Positions 31,783-39,597 are shown, counted from the stretch's first letter. The stretch is DNA of 63,652 nucleotides from Tepidimonas charontis (GCF_007556685.1 NZ_VJON01000010.1:1-63652), one strand, 5' to 3'. Notes: a model not told the origin generated them from the sequence alone. Program-made: numbers and translations.

Positions 31783-31820
31783 TTAGAATCTCTTAGACTC
31801 TCTTAGAGAGTCTTAGAGGG
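31783..31820. repeat. Four TCTTAGA-type words in 10-bp phase
   Basis: CTTAGAAT, TCTCTTAGAC, TCTCTTAGAG and AGTCTTAGAG follow one another at 10-bp steps and include the palindrome GACTCTC-tta-GAGAGTC. The run lies about 55 bp before the iterons and may be part of the origin. Confidence 0.5.
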
Positions 31821-31874
31821 GATGAGCAAAGTCCGGCTACGTATTTGTTTTTCAAAGGTTTTTTCAGGTGTGCC

Positions 31875-32049
31875 GGGTGGCGTTAGCTTGCGGTTTGGGT
31901 GGCGTTAGCTTGCGGTTTGGGTGGCGTTAGCTTGCGGTTTGGGTGGCGTTAGCTTGCGGTTTGGGTGGCGTTAGCTTGCGGTTTGGGTGGCGTTAGCATG
32001 GGGGGTCAGCTACTAGCATGGGGGGTCAGCTACCGTTAGCGGGCGGTTT
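31875..32049. other. oriV: IncQ-like replication origin with iterons
   Basis: Five exact 22-bp direct repeats (31875-31984; core GTGGCGTTAGCTTGCGGTTT) are followed by a truncated sixth at 31985-31998. Two 19-bp repeats, TAGCATGGGGGGTCAGCTA, lie at 31994-32012 and 32014-32032, and a diverged iteron overlaps the repC stop at 32034-32049. Iterons of this length beside repC are the mark of IncQ origins, where RepC binds them. The region between these and trbF holds phased and inverted repeats. Confidence 0.9.
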
Positions 32050-32893
32050 TTGGGAGCTTCGGGCGCTGAATTTCGAAGCGACCGGTAGCGTACTCGGCGA
32101 CCCGCCAGCCCAGATCGGATAGCTCTTTGAGGGCGCGCTTGCCGGCTTGCCGTCTAGTCTTCAGCGTGTTCGGGTTGTCCGCTTGTGTCGGCCACGCGTA
32201 GCTGCACAGGGTGTCGAGGTCGACCTTGCCGCTTCTGCCTGGATCAATCCAGCCGCACAGGCGCTGATGGATCAGCCGCGCGGCATCAGACTTCAGAGAG
32301 CGCACTTCGTGCATGTCGATGTGCACATGCTGTCCATCGCCCAGCACCGCGCGGGCGATCAGCGGGTTGAGTGCCACCGTAAGCTCACCCTTGCCATCGT
32401 CACTTGCGTAGAACGACAAGATTCTGAAGCCCATGCGGCGTCCATTTTGGTCCGCAATGAGCACCGATATCGCCCATAGTCGTTCGAGGCAGTCCCGAAT
32501 GGCTTTTGTGTCACCGGGGGCGTAGCCAATTTCGCGCGCAAGCGCCCGGTAGCTGCAGCGGACGGCAAGAGCCCTTTTTTCCACCGCCGCCCACTTCGGC
32601 TCAAGCGATGCGCGCAGCTCCTGCCCAACAGGGGAGGTCGGCGCCGGCGGCAGAATCGCGCCGACCGGCCCCGCCAGCGCCACCAGCCCCTGAAGGACGC
32701 GCAGGTCGCCAGCGCCCAACGGCTCAGGGCCCCAGAACCGCACCACGACATCCCCGAAGCTGTGTGTGATGTCCAGCTTTTCGCGCTTGCGCTCACCTTT
32801 TTGCAGACTGCGAAAAAGCCCCGGCACAAGACAGTGCGCGCGGTCATGGCGCGCATGATTGACCTCAAAACACTGCTCTGCGCTCGCGCTCAT
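32036..32893 (-). CDS. repC: IncQ-type replication initiator RepC
   Basis: 285 residues from MSASAEQCFEVNHARHDRAHC; the ATG at 32893 has AAAGGGGG six bases upstream, and the length equals that of RSF1010 RepC (about 283). Strong resemblance by eye along the whole chain: HDRAHCLVPGLFRSLQKGERKREKLD, GPEPLGAGDLRVLQGLVALAGP, LEPKWAAVEKRALAVRCSYRALAREIGY, ALNPLIARAVLGDGQHVHIDMHEVR and RLIHQRLCGWIDPG. RepC binds the oriV iterons and melts the origin. The start overlaps the repA end by 29 bases, as in IncQ plasmids. The adjacent iterons confirm the call. Confidence 0.95.
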   Translation of the reverse strand: MSASAEQCFEVNHARHDRAHCLVPGLFRSLQKGERKREKLDITHSFGDVVVRFWGPEPLGAGDLRVLQGLVALAGPVGAILPPAPTSPVGQELRASLEPKWAAVEKRALAVRCSYRALAREIGYAPGDTKAIRDCLERLWAISVLIADQNGRRMGFRILSFYASDDGKGELTVALNPLIARAVLGDGQHVHIDMHEVRSLKSDAARLIHQRLCGWIDPGRSGKVDLDTLCSYAWPTQADNPNTLKTRRQAGKRALKELSDLGWRVAEYATGRFEIQRPKLPKTAR

Positions 32894-33782
32894 CGCGAAC
32901 CCCCTTTCTTGCTTTCGTAGTAACACCATCCGCGCCGGAAGTCAAATTAGCCTCAGCGCCAAGATGCCGAACTTTCACCATTTCCACCCCGCCATCCGCG
33001 CGAATTTCAAAAATCGCCGGCGAATGGTTGCTGTACTCAGGCCTTGGCATTTCGTTGTATTTCGAAATCCCGAAAGCCACATATCGCGAACCGGGAGTGC
33101 GCGCGATATTGAATGCCTGAATTTCCTCGGGCGATAGCTCGCTCACTCCCGCAGCCCACCGAATAGCCCCCGGAAAACCATTGCCACCGGCGCGCGATAG
33201 GTAATGCAGACGCCAGCTTAGATCGTCCTTCGCGGACGATTGATTCGTGTGCGAAATCGTTAAAAGCGAGGTTTCCGCGAATTCGCTTCGCAGATGCCTC
33301 GCCAATTGCCGCTGCTGATCGTTATCAATTTCACGAAGCCCCGCGACGACCGACCCAATCGTGTCAATGATTGCAAATCCGATTCGACAATCCCTCAGCC
33401 CTTTTAGAATTTGCCCACCCTCATCGGTTGTAATCCAGCATTCAGAGAGCCGGTCAAAGCGAAACATTTCCTTTTCTGCCCGAATGAACAGGATATCGCT
33501 TTCCTCGAAATCGATTCCCAGGCGTACACAATCGCGGTGTATTGCATCCTTTCCAGAGGCTTCTCCTGTAATCCACGCGACGGCCATTTGCCGGGTTTTT
33601 TTTCCGAACCACGGCAATCCTTGCGAAACCGCGTCGGCCATTAGCAGCGCCAGCGTCGATTTCCCTTGGCCGGGCATCCCGGAAATATCGCCAATTGCGC
33701 CCAGAGGCAGAATACCTTCGATTAAGTATTCCTGGCTGGGCGCGGGGCGATTGGCAAATTCACGAACGTGAAACTTGTCCAT
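32865..33782 (-). CDS. repA: IncQ-type RepA hexameric helicase
   Basis: 305 residues from MDKFHVREFANRPAPSQEYL; the ATG at 33782 follows GGGAGGGGCGAAA. It is a RecA-like ATPase with Walker A IGDISGMPGQGKSTLALLMADA (about 28-49) and Walker B CRIGFAIIDTIGSVVAGL (about 135). The SHTNQSS motif and SRAGGNGFPGAIRWAAGVSEL follow, as in RSF1010 RepA (about 280 residues). It unwinds the origin during strand-displacement replication. It is followed by repC and preceded by an unknown gene 16 bases upstream. Confidence 0.88.
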   Translation of the reverse strand: MDKFHVREFANRPAPSQEYLIEGILPLGAIGDISGMPGQGKSTLALLMADAVSQGLPWFGKKTRQMAVAWITGEASGKDAIHRDCVRLGIDFEESDILFIRAEKEMFRFDRLSECWITTDEGGQILKGLRDCRIGFAIIDTIGSVVAGLREIDNDQQRQLARHLRSEFAETSLLTISHTNQSSAKDDLSWRLHYLSRAGGNGFPGAIRWAAGVSELSPEEIQAFNIARTPGSRYVAFGISKYNEMPRPEYSNHSPAIFEIRADGGVEMVKVRHLGAEANLTSGADGVTTKARKGVRDERERRAVF

Positions 33783-33798
33783 TTTCGCCCCTCCCCGT

Positions 33799-34908
33799 TT
33801 AAGCAGCAAACAGTGCCAATTGCCGCTCATGCGTGTGCAGCCGCATCATTACCGGATATTGTGAAGCGGCGCTAATCGGCTCCGCATCGGTTCCCGCTTT
33901 CGCCGCCGACATTGCAATGCGCGCAAGCGTTCCCTGCCGTTGCAGCCGTGCCTTGGCTTGCGCTTGGATTGCTCTTTGACCGCGATCGGCGATTACAGAA
34001 ATCGCGTGGCCGTCGCCGCACTTTGTCGCTTCTCGAATATCCCGGCCTTCAATGGCTGCAAAAATCGCGGCGTATCTTTGTGCGACGCCGAGGCGCGAAA
34101 AGTCCAATATTTGGGCAAGCTCGTCCGGGATGAGGCTGTCGACGATGATTGAAATCGCTTTCCACGCGGCGGGTTTTTCGAGCACGCGAATTTTTTTACT
34201 CTTATCTTTAGCGATTTCGTCGGCCAGCGCTTTTCCGCGCGGGTCACTTTCAAGCACTGCGCGCAATGCGGCGAAAATGTATTTCCGGCACGTTATTTCC
34301 GAAACGGTTCCTCTTTCCTCTGCGAGCTCGCTCACCGCGATTTTGATGAGACTTTCGACATCTTCGTATCCGACCGGGATTTTTTCACCAAAATATGAAT
34401 CCAGGTCGCGAATTTCCGCGAATGTTTCTAGCGCCGACTCTGTAGCATCATCAACGCTAAAAATTTGCTCGTCATCCTCATCGCTTTCACCGCAGGCTGA
34501 CACTTCCGATTCGCGAATTTCCAGAAGCGCCGAATTGTCGACCACAACACCTTGTAGCCTGGTGATTTTTTCTGCGAGAGTTTTTGCGACTTCGGGAATG
34601 GCGCCTTTTTTGATTTTTATCTCAACCGCGCCAAGCGCAATTTCCGTTGAGATCGAGAGTTTTGTTGAATGGTCATCGGCGTCTGCCGAGTTTCTGACGA
34701 GCTTGCCTGCCGATTTCGCCCACTTTTGTCCCGCTTCGGTATTCCAGCGGTTTCGCAAAATTAGTCGCCGCTGCTTATGCGCGATTTCTTCGAGCTTGCT
34801 GATTGACTCGAGATCTTTTTTCGTCAAAAAGATGCCGGTTTGCGCGGCGAGCGTTTTTGCAATTTCGACTGCAGTAGCATTGCGAATGTCCTGATCCTGA
34901 ATGTCCAT
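33799..34908 (-). CDS. Unknown protein of the replication operon
   Basis: 369 residues from MDIQDQDIRNATAVEIA; RBS AAGGAGCGGAAA is adjacent. It is largely helical and acidic in the middle (ESDEDDEQIFSVDDATE, about 150), with a basic N-terminal third (KQRRLILRNRWNTEAGQKWAKSAGKLVRNSA) and a C-terminal region rich in Ala and Gln. No signal, membrane segment or catalytic motif is seen. It precedes repA by 16 bases and is therefore likely co-transcribed with the replicon. It might help replication or copy control, or replace the RepB function, but nothing in the sequence proves this. Confidence 0.65.
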   Translation of the reverse strand: MDIQDQDIRNATAVEIAKTLAAQTGIFLTKKDLESISKLEEIAHKQRRLILRNRWNTEAGQKWAKSAGKLVRNSADADDHSTKLSISTEIALGAVEIKIKKGAIPEVAKTLAEKITRLQGVVVDNSALLEIRESEVSACGESDEDDEQIFSVDDATESALETFAEIRDLDSYFGEKIPVGYEDVESLIKIAVSELAEERGTVSEITCRKYIFAALRAVLESDPRGKALADEIAKDKSKKIRVLEKPAAWKAISIIVDSLIPDELAQILDFSRLGVAQRYAAIFAAIEGRDIREATKCGDGHAISVIADRGQRAIQAQAKARLQRQGTLARIAMSAAKAGTDAEPISAASQYPVMMRLHTHERQLALFAA

Positions 34909-34922
34909 TTTCCGCTCCTTGC

Positions 34923-34993
34923 GGAGGCGGCATCAAATGCGCAATGGACATGAGAAAGGCGGCCCCGCGCGGTTTGCGCGGGATGCCGCCTCC
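34923..34993. other. Long hairpin between two minus-strand genes
   Basis: GGAGGCGGCATC (34923-34934) pairs with GATGCCGCCTCC (34982-34993), with an inner CCGCGC/GCGCGG stem. It may be an attenuator or processing hairpin between the 195-residue and 369-residue genes. Confidence 0.45.
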
Positions 34994-35022
34994 TTGGGAG
35001 TGAAAAAGGGAAGGAAAAGAGG

Positions 35023-35610
35023 TCAGCCCGCGCGGATCCGCAGCGAGGTGCGGGCGCGGGTGCTCAGATCACGAGCGAGCGTGATGAGGGCGCGCATGAC
35101 GGCGCGCAGGTGAGAAGCCGCCAGGGCGGCGCGGGGGTCCTGGTGGAGCGCCTGCGGGGCAGCGCGGGACAGCGCTTCGGCGGCGGCGGGGCGCGGCATG
35201 ATGCCGCCGGTCACTGCCGACGCGACACGCAGCACGACGGCCTCGTCGCAAGCAGTGCGAGCCCGTTCCGTCTCGCATGCCAGCGAGATCGACGCCGCCC
35301 TCGCCGCGCGGCGGCGGGCCAGCTTTTCCGAAACAGCCTTTTTGTCAGAAAAAAATATCGCAGCGAGAACCGCGGGAACCGCGGTAATCACACGAAGCAG
35401 CTGTGAATGTGAAGCCGCCTCGCCCACAATCGCGACCGCAAGCATCAGTGCAGCGACCGCGGCAGCCGCGAAGAAAGCGTTGATGGCGAGAATCTTGGTG
35501 ACGGCGCGAAAGCTTGCTCCCACATCTACCATCACGCGTGCAATGAATGCCCCCTCCACCGCCCCCGCTCCGGGGCGGGCGATTGTCAGACGGGCATTCG
35601 CTGCGAGCAT
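35023..35610 (-). CDS. Two-helix inner membrane protein
   Basis: 195 residues from MLAANARLTIARPG. Two hydrophobic segments (AINAFFAAAAVAALMLAVAIV and VITAVPAVLAAIFF) lie at about 45-90; the remainder is a long Ala/Arg-rich helical cytoplasmic tail with two Cys. A promoter-like TTGCGC-N17-TATAAT ends only 6 bases before the ATG at 35610, so either the message is leaderless or a downstream start is used (Met at about residue 27, 35532). No family recognised; the position between replication genes and the TraM-like gene suggests a transfer or maintenance accessory. Confidence 0.5.
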   Translation of the reverse strand: MLAANARLTIARPGAGAVEGAFIARVMVDVGASFRAVTKILAINAFFAAAAVAALMLAVAIVGEAASHSQLLRVITAVPAVLAAIFFSDKKAVSEKLARRRAARAASISLACETERARTACDEAVVLRVASAVTGGIMPRPAAAEALSRAAPQALHQDPRAALAASHLRAVMRALITLARDLSTRARTSLRIRAG

Positions 35611-35616
35611 GTCCGC

Positions 35617-35651
35617 ATTATACGAAATCGCCCGCGCACGCGCAAGCCCGC
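35617..35651 (-). promoter_or_regulatory. Sigma-70-like promoter abutting a start codon
   Basis: TATAAT at 35617-35622, with TTGCGC 17 bp upstream on the minus strand. The expected transcription start falls at or next to the ATG at 35610. Confidence 0.5.
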
Positions 35652-35707
35652 GCACGCGCGAAGCGGTGCGCGAAGGCCTCTTTTTTGTAACAGTGTGTAA
35701 CAGCCCG

Positions 35708-36334
35708 TTACAGCAGGTTGCCGATCAGCAGACCCAAAGCGACCCCGACCCCGGCACCGCCGGCGGCGGCGACAACGGCGAGGGTCTTCGCCGACTCGAC
35801 TGTCGATTGCTGCTTCTCAAGAAAAGATTTAATGTCTTGTCGCTGATTAGAGAAAAAGCTCGTTACGTCAGTCTTGAGAGCGGCCACCGCTTGCGAGAAA
35901 AAACGGTCGCCCGCATTCATCAGCGCGCCGTCCACGCCCTCCATCGCGGCATTTTTTATTCGGTCCGCCCTCGTTTGACTCATGAACTCACTGAAAATTT
36001 CGCGTACCGCTGAAGCGGACTCTTCAACAGCCGCACCCTTATTTGCCAAACTCTGACTAGATGTCTTAATCAGCGCGGCGGCTTGTTGCACTTCATCAAT
36101 TGCGGTCGTTGTGGCTTGCCGAACCTCGTCAATTGAGCTTTTAACGCTCTCTTTAAATGTATCAACGACCCCTCGCTGGAAATTTTCTGTAAGATTTCCG
36201 TGTTTGACGACAGAAATTTGCGCCACCATCGCGGCCACGGTCCACGCGGGATCGGCTTCATCAATTTCGGCGGCGCGCTTTTTGATTTCCTCGTCAGAAA
36301 TTTGCTCAAGAACGATGGACTTCATCGACTTCAT
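35708..36334 (-). CDS. TraM-like coiled-coil tail-anchored protein
   Basis: 208 residues from MKSMKSIVLEQISDEEIK, with GGAG nine bases upstream. A short helical head (AAEIDEADPAWTVAAMVAQISV) is followed by a long coiled coil (about 50-175) and a C-terminal membrane segment (TLAVVAAAGGAGVGVALGLLIGNLL). The same plan is seen in TraM of P-type plasmids, although direct similarity is low. It could anchor or organise the relaxosome at the membrane. A motif copy lies 37 bases upstream, tying it to the transfer regulon. Confidence 0.6.
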   Translation of the reverse strand: MKSMKSIVLEQISDEEIKKRAAEIDEADPAWTVAAMVAQISVVKHGNLTENFQRGVVDTFKESVKSSIDEVRQATTTAIDEVQQAAALIKTSSQSLANKGAAVEESASAVREIFSEFMSQTRADRIKNAAMEGVDGALMNAGDRFFSQAVAALKTDVTSFFSNQRQDIKSFLEKQQSTVESAKTLAVVAAAGGAGVGVALGLLIGNLL

Positions 36335-36371
36335 CGGCTACATCTCCGGGTTGGGTTGCGTTACGTTAGAT

Positions 36372-36390
36372 TAGAGGTTTCGGAAGAAAT
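36372..36390 (-). promoter_or_regulatory. Element-wide motif upstream of the TraM-like gene
   Basis: ATTTCTTCC-GAAA-CCTCTA on the minus strand, all fixed positions matched; 37 bases before the start. Confidence 0.7.
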
Positions 36391-36435
36391 AATTCTCCCG
36401 ACGCCTCTACATCCTGCGGATCCACAAAACCTCAA

Positions 36436-36475
36436 CGATTTGCGAAAGCATTATGCGATTTGCGAAAGCATTATG
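36436..36475 (+). repeat. Tandem 20-bp repeat at a gene start
   Basis: CGATTTGCGAAAGCATTATG occurs twice in immediate succession (36436-36455 and 36456-36475). The second copy ends in the ATG of the 166-residue gene, so both copies offer an ATG in nearby frames. Confidence 0.75.
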
Positions 36476-36973
36476 AAAACCGATCATCACGCTCTTTTGG
36501 AGTCAATTCAGTCAGCTATTTTGAGCTGCGGCACACAAGAAGCCGCGCGCATCATTTTTTCGCAGGGTTATGGCTTGTCAGACGCACTATTTTTTCTGAC
36601 GGATACTGGCGAGCTGACGTGGAAACAGGCGATTGCCGCGATTCAGGCCGCAACAAATTGCGCTTTTACTGACGCGGAAATTGCGCGCGCCATCGAAGCG
36701 GTCATTAGCAGGGTTATCGGACGCGGGGACGACGCGAAAGCAAGAGCAATCGCGATTCTGATGACTGCGCGGGAAGAGAATTTGCGCGAAATGACGCTCG
36801 ATGAGATTGCGCGCTACTATGCAGCCGTTGCCGGCCTGGGGGTCGACTTGTCAGACGATGAAATCGTCGACGACTTGATTAACGCAATGGGTGTATCACG
36901 CGAGCAAGCGATAGACGCGCTCGAATTTTTGCGCGAAGAGCGCGATCGAGAGCAAAGTCGACTTGCCCATTGA
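36473..36973 (+). CDS. Unknown 166-residue cytoplasmic protein
   Basis: Starts MKTDHHALLESIQSAILSCG at the ATG that ends the tandem 20-bp repeat; GAAAG is eight bases upstream. The protein is helical and acidic, with segments resembling short helical hairpins (AARIIFSQGYGLSDALFFL, WKQAIAAIQAATNCAFTDAEIARAIEAVI, LSDDEIVDDLINAMGVSREQAIDALEFL). It is one of few plus-strand genes in the middle of the element and is divergent from the TraM-like gene. No family recognised. A bidirectional terminator follows. Confidence 0.6.
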   Translation: MKTDHHALLESIQSAILSCGTQEAARIIFSQGYGLSDALFFLTDTGELTWKQAIAAIQAATNCAFTDAEIARAIEAVISRVIGRGDDAKARAIAILMTAREENLREMTLDEIARYYAAVAGLGVDLSDDEIVDDLINAMGVSREQAIDALEFLREERDREQSRLAH

Positions 36974-36984
36974 ATAAAAAATCA

Positions 36985-37006
36985 AATCCCCGCCTAGGCG
37001 GGGATT
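36985..37006. terminator. Bidirectional terminator
   Basis: AATCCCCGCC-ta-GGCGGGGATT, a perfect 10-bp stem between convergent genes ending at 36973 and 37025. Confidence 0.8.
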
Positions 37007-37024
37007 GCTTTTGGTCGGGTTGAT

Positions 37025-37816
37025 TTAGTGTAGCAGCGGTTCCGGCGCACGCAGCCGCCCCATCGAGATGTCCTCTTGGCTGATGAAGTTGTTTTCCAGC
37101 ACTGGCGACAGCGCTTGCCGGGCGCCGGCGAGGAAGCGACGGATGTACAGCGACATGACCGGCATGTTTTGTCGCGCGCACAACTCGGAAATCCGCGCTT
37201 CGGCTTGGTCCTGGACATAGCGAATCGCCTGCTGTCCGGGCAGCGCCGGGAACGCGGCGATGCTGACCGCGCGGGTCTGCTCATGCGCGACCACCGCGTC
37301 TTGAATGCGCTGCAGCAGCGTCGGCGCCTTCGTCGCCCCGGGGAGGAACTCTTGTGCAAGCAAGAGCGTGTTGCGGGCGTTCTTGCCTACTCCGTCAAAC
37401 GCAATCTCGACCGCCCGGTCGATCGAGCGCTGTTCTGTGCCGCAGGAAATGACGGCATGGATCCTCGCCTCTCCGTGCATCAGCATACTCGTGAACACCT
37501 CCGGGTCTTTGTCCAGCGTCTGCCCAGCCCCCGCCGGAAGATTGATCACCATGACTTCGGCATCTTCACTGATGCCCTCTTGCACGACGCGGTCGAGGTC
37601 GAGCAGCGCGTCTGCGTAGCCGTCGGGGTTGGCGAGGCTCAGCTCAATGACGCGCTCGCAGTGCTTGCCCATGCGCGCGGCTACGTCCCGGTTGGAGAGA
37701 TCCCCCTCGATCAGCCACGTCCGCTTGCCGGACAGCAGCGCGAGATCGACGAGCGCGTTGGAGACCATCGACTTACCGATGCCGCCCTTTTCACCATGCG
37801 AAATAAAGATGTCCAC
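37025..37816 (-). CDS. parA: ParA/MinD-type partition ATPase
   Basis: 263 residues. Deviant Walker A EKGGIGKSMVSNALVD at about 9-24, with the signature lysine in GGIGK; Walker A' VMVINLPAGAGQT at about 98-110. The rest fits a MinD/ParA-like fold with TLLLAQEFLPGATK. It probably positions or segregates the extrachromosomal form of the element, or places the transfer apparatus. No classical ParB is recognised; the 391-residue protein upstream could be the partner. A motif copy lies 48 bases upstream. Confidence 0.82.
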   Translation of the reverse strand: MDIFISHGEKGGIGKSMVSNALVDLALLSGKRTWLIEGDLSNRDVAARMGKHCERVIELSLANPDGYADALLDLDRVVQEGISEDAEVMVINLPAGAGQTLDKDPEVFTSMLMHGEARIHAVISCGTEQRSIDRAVEIAFDGVGKNARNTLLLAQEFLPGATKAPTLLQRIQDAVVAHEQTRAVSIAAFPALPGQQAIRYVQDQAEARISELCARQNMPVMSLYIRRFLAGARQALSPVLENNFISQEDISMGRLRAPEPLLH

Positions 37817-37864
37817 AGAAAGCTCCTTTCAGGAAGAGAAAGAGGAAAGAACACACACCCTCTA

Positions 37865-37883
37865 CAGAGGAACCGCGAGAAAT
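37865..37883 (-). promoter_or_regulatory. Element-wide motif upstream of parA
   Basis: ATTTCTCGC-GGTT-CCTCTG on the minus strand; three fixed positions differ, the most diverged of the ten main copies. A CCTCT-ac-AGAGG palindrome overlaps its end, echoing CCTCTAGAGG at 20230. Confidence 0.5.
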
Positions 37884-37885
37884 AT

Positions 37886-39061
37886 TCACTTGCCGGCAAC
37901 CACCTCCCACATCCCGAAATTGAACACATTGCTGACGCCGGAGAACCTGCCGGTGAGATGGGGGTTGTCCTGAAGCTTAGAGAGCAGGCGGTCCGGAATC
38001 TGGAAAACGTTCATTTCTATCTGTATGCACGCGAGCAGGCGGCGCCAGTTTTCTCGCGCCATCAGTAAACGATCCACCAGGGCGTCTTCGGCGTGATTCT
38101 GATATTGGCTGATCAGTGCGGGATCAACAGACTTGCCATCCCTGGCCGCCTGCCGAAAGATTTCAATCTGTGCCGCGAGACCGCGCTGGATGTTTCTCGC
38201 GATTTCACGGGTTTGCTGTGGCGTCCAGCGGGTGAAGAACCCTTGCCCGCCTTGGCCGATGCCACGCTCTTGCAGGTGTTGCATGAGCAGCGCGCGCACC
38301 TCCGGCGGGAACTGGAAAGCCTTCCCCGACGACTTCCAGTTGACCTCATTGACCACCTGCACCGCCGGCGGCACGACCTCGAAAGGCAGATCCTCGCCAT
38401 CGATCGGGTCACAGAAACGCGGCTCCAGCGGCCCTTGCAGCACCGGATGCACGGGCCACGGCTCGGGCACGAGGAAGGTCTGAATCCCTTCGGAGAGCTT
38501 TTCCCGGGCCGCGCGCTCGGCCCGACGGCGTTCCTCGGCAGCGCGCTTTTCTGCCAGGGCGTCCGGTGACGGCGCGTAAGCCGAACGGGGCGCGGCCACC
38601 GGGGCCGGCGCGGGCGCGACGCTCGCAGAAGCCACTACCGGCGCGGCCGCCGCCACGGCGGGAGCCGGCACGGGCGCGGAGGCAGGAGCCGGGAAAGCAA
38701 AAGAAGCGGCAGGGCCCGGAGCCGGCGAAGCGGTCACCGGCGGGGCCACGGGTGCGGGCGGGGGCGACGCCACAGCGGGAAATGACGCAGCAAGTGCGGC
38801 AGCAGGCGAAACCTTGTCCTGCACCACGCCTCTTTTGAGCAAGCGGAAGTAGGCCCGCTCGATCGTTTCTCGCTTGACCCCGTGCAGAGGCGAGCGCGGC
38901 GAGCTCGACAGAATCGTCGTGATCGAGCGAATGCTCTTGCCGCTCCTGACCAGATCCTGAATCGCAGGCAGCAGCGCCATCAGCTCTTGGTTGATACGGC
39001 TTCGATAGCGGCTTGCCGAATCTTCGGCCAGCTCACGAAGAAAATCATCGTTGGGATTCAT
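37886..39061 (-). CDS. Pro/Ala-rich protein with helix-turn-helix-like head
   Basis: 391 residues from MNPNDDFLRELAEDSASRYRS; GGAAGG lies six bases upstream of the ATG at 39061. The head (about 15-80; LVRSGKSIRSITTILSSSPRSPLHGVKRETIERAYFRLLKRG) looks like a DNA-binding helical domain. Residues 90-170 are almost all Ala, Pro and Val. The C-terminal half is globular and rich in Phe, Arg and Gln (FQFPPEVRALLMQHLQERGI, GQGGQGFFTRWTPQQTREIARNIQRGL). It precedes parA but that gene has its own motif. It could be a centromere-binding partner or a transfer regulator. Family not recognised. Confidence 0.6.
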   Translation of the reverse strand: MNPNDDFLRELAEDSASRYRSRINQELMALLPAIQDLVRSGKSIRSITTILSSSPRSPLHGVKRETIERAYFRLLKRGVVQDKVSPAAALAASFPAVASPPPAPVAPPVTASPAPGPAASFAFPAPASAPVPAPAVAAAAPVVASASVAPAPAPVAAPRSAYAPSPDALAEKRAAEERRRAERAAREKLSEGIQTFLVPEPWPVHPVLQGPLEPRFCDPIDGEDLPFEVVPPAVQVVNEVNWKSSGKAFQFPPEVRALLMQHLQERGIGQGGQGFFTRWTPQQTREIARNIQRGLAAQIEIFRQAARDGKSVDPALISQYQNHAEDALVDRLLMARENWRRLLACIQIEMNVFQIPDRLLSKLQDNPHLTGRFSGVSNVFNFGMWEVVAGK

Positions 39062-39431
39062 GGCAACCTTCCTTGGCAACAGCGCGGCGGAAGAGCTTTT
39101 GGACCGCGCGGGCGCCCTTGTCGTCAGCAATTGGCACACCAAGCCGTTGGGACAGCCACGGCATCAAATCGGACCAGGCGGCACCGGCGGCGCGCAAGCG
39201 CTCGATTTCCGGCACCAGACGCCGCATCTTGTCCACCTTACTTTCGGTTTTTTCCTCCCGTGACCGATGCCGGAAGAAGCGGCGGCGCAGCGCAACAAGC
39301 GACGAGCCACCCAAAACAGGAACGGCAGCACACCCCGCCAGCAAAGCGTCTTGCAGCGTGCAGCCCCGCGCCAGTGCCGCGCGGACGGCGGCGGCGAACT
39401 GACGGTTTTGGTCGGCTTTCAGTCTCACCAT
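39045..39431 (-). CDS. Small basic protein, first gene of the par-side operon
   Basis: 128 residues, MVRLKADQNRQFAAAVRAALARGCTLQDALLAGCAAVPVLGG. It is basic with two Cys and a C-terminal region reminiscent of the head of the next protein (MRRLVPEIERLRAAGAAWSDLMPWLSQRLGV). It overlaps the 391-residue gene by 17 bases, so the two are coupled. The shared style of the two helical regions suggests they act on the same DNA or partner. A strong promoter lies at 39569-39597. No family recognised. Confidence 0.6.
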   Translation of the reverse strand: MVRLKADQNRQFAAAVRAALARGCTLQDALLAGCAAVPVLGGSSLVALRRRFFRHRSREEKTESKVDKMRRLVPEIERLRAAGAAWSDLMPWLSQRLGVPIADDKGARAVQKLFRRAVAKEGCHESQR

Positions 39432-39568
39432 TCCAGTCTTAAGTCGTTGTTACGTCTTCACTTTGCCGGTTTTTTCCGCTTTTCAGTCGGCTTTCTGCCG
39501 TGCCCTGTCATCGTTACTGCGGTACTAAGTCATCACTACGCCGGTGTCTGTCTGTACTATCCGCGGTT
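39432..39568 (-). other. Purine-rich leader with repeated GAC words
   Basis: Transcript leader between the promoter at 39569-39597 and the 128-residue gene. On the minus strand GAC and GACA are scattered at short intervals (AGACAGACACC, GATGACTTAG, GATGACAGGG, CCGACTG, GAAGACG, CGACTTAAGAC). This could be a protein-binding leader or a centromere-like region for the nearby ParA, but the repeats are irregular. Confidence 0.4.
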
Positions 39569-39597
39569 TTTATACAGTGTTTTGTCCTTGCTGTCAA
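39569..39597 (-). promoter_or_regulatory. Strong sigma-70 promoter
   Basis: TTGACA (39592-39597) and TATAAA (39569-39574) on the minus strand with exactly 17 bp between. It drives the 128/391-residue gene pair through a leader of about 130 bases. Confidence 0.8.

Noticed and set aside
31436-31806. Overlapping plus-strand frames of 97-122 codons in the trbF-oriV gap
   Set aside because: Low-complexity Gly/Arg-rich translations of inverted and phased repeats; no start signals.
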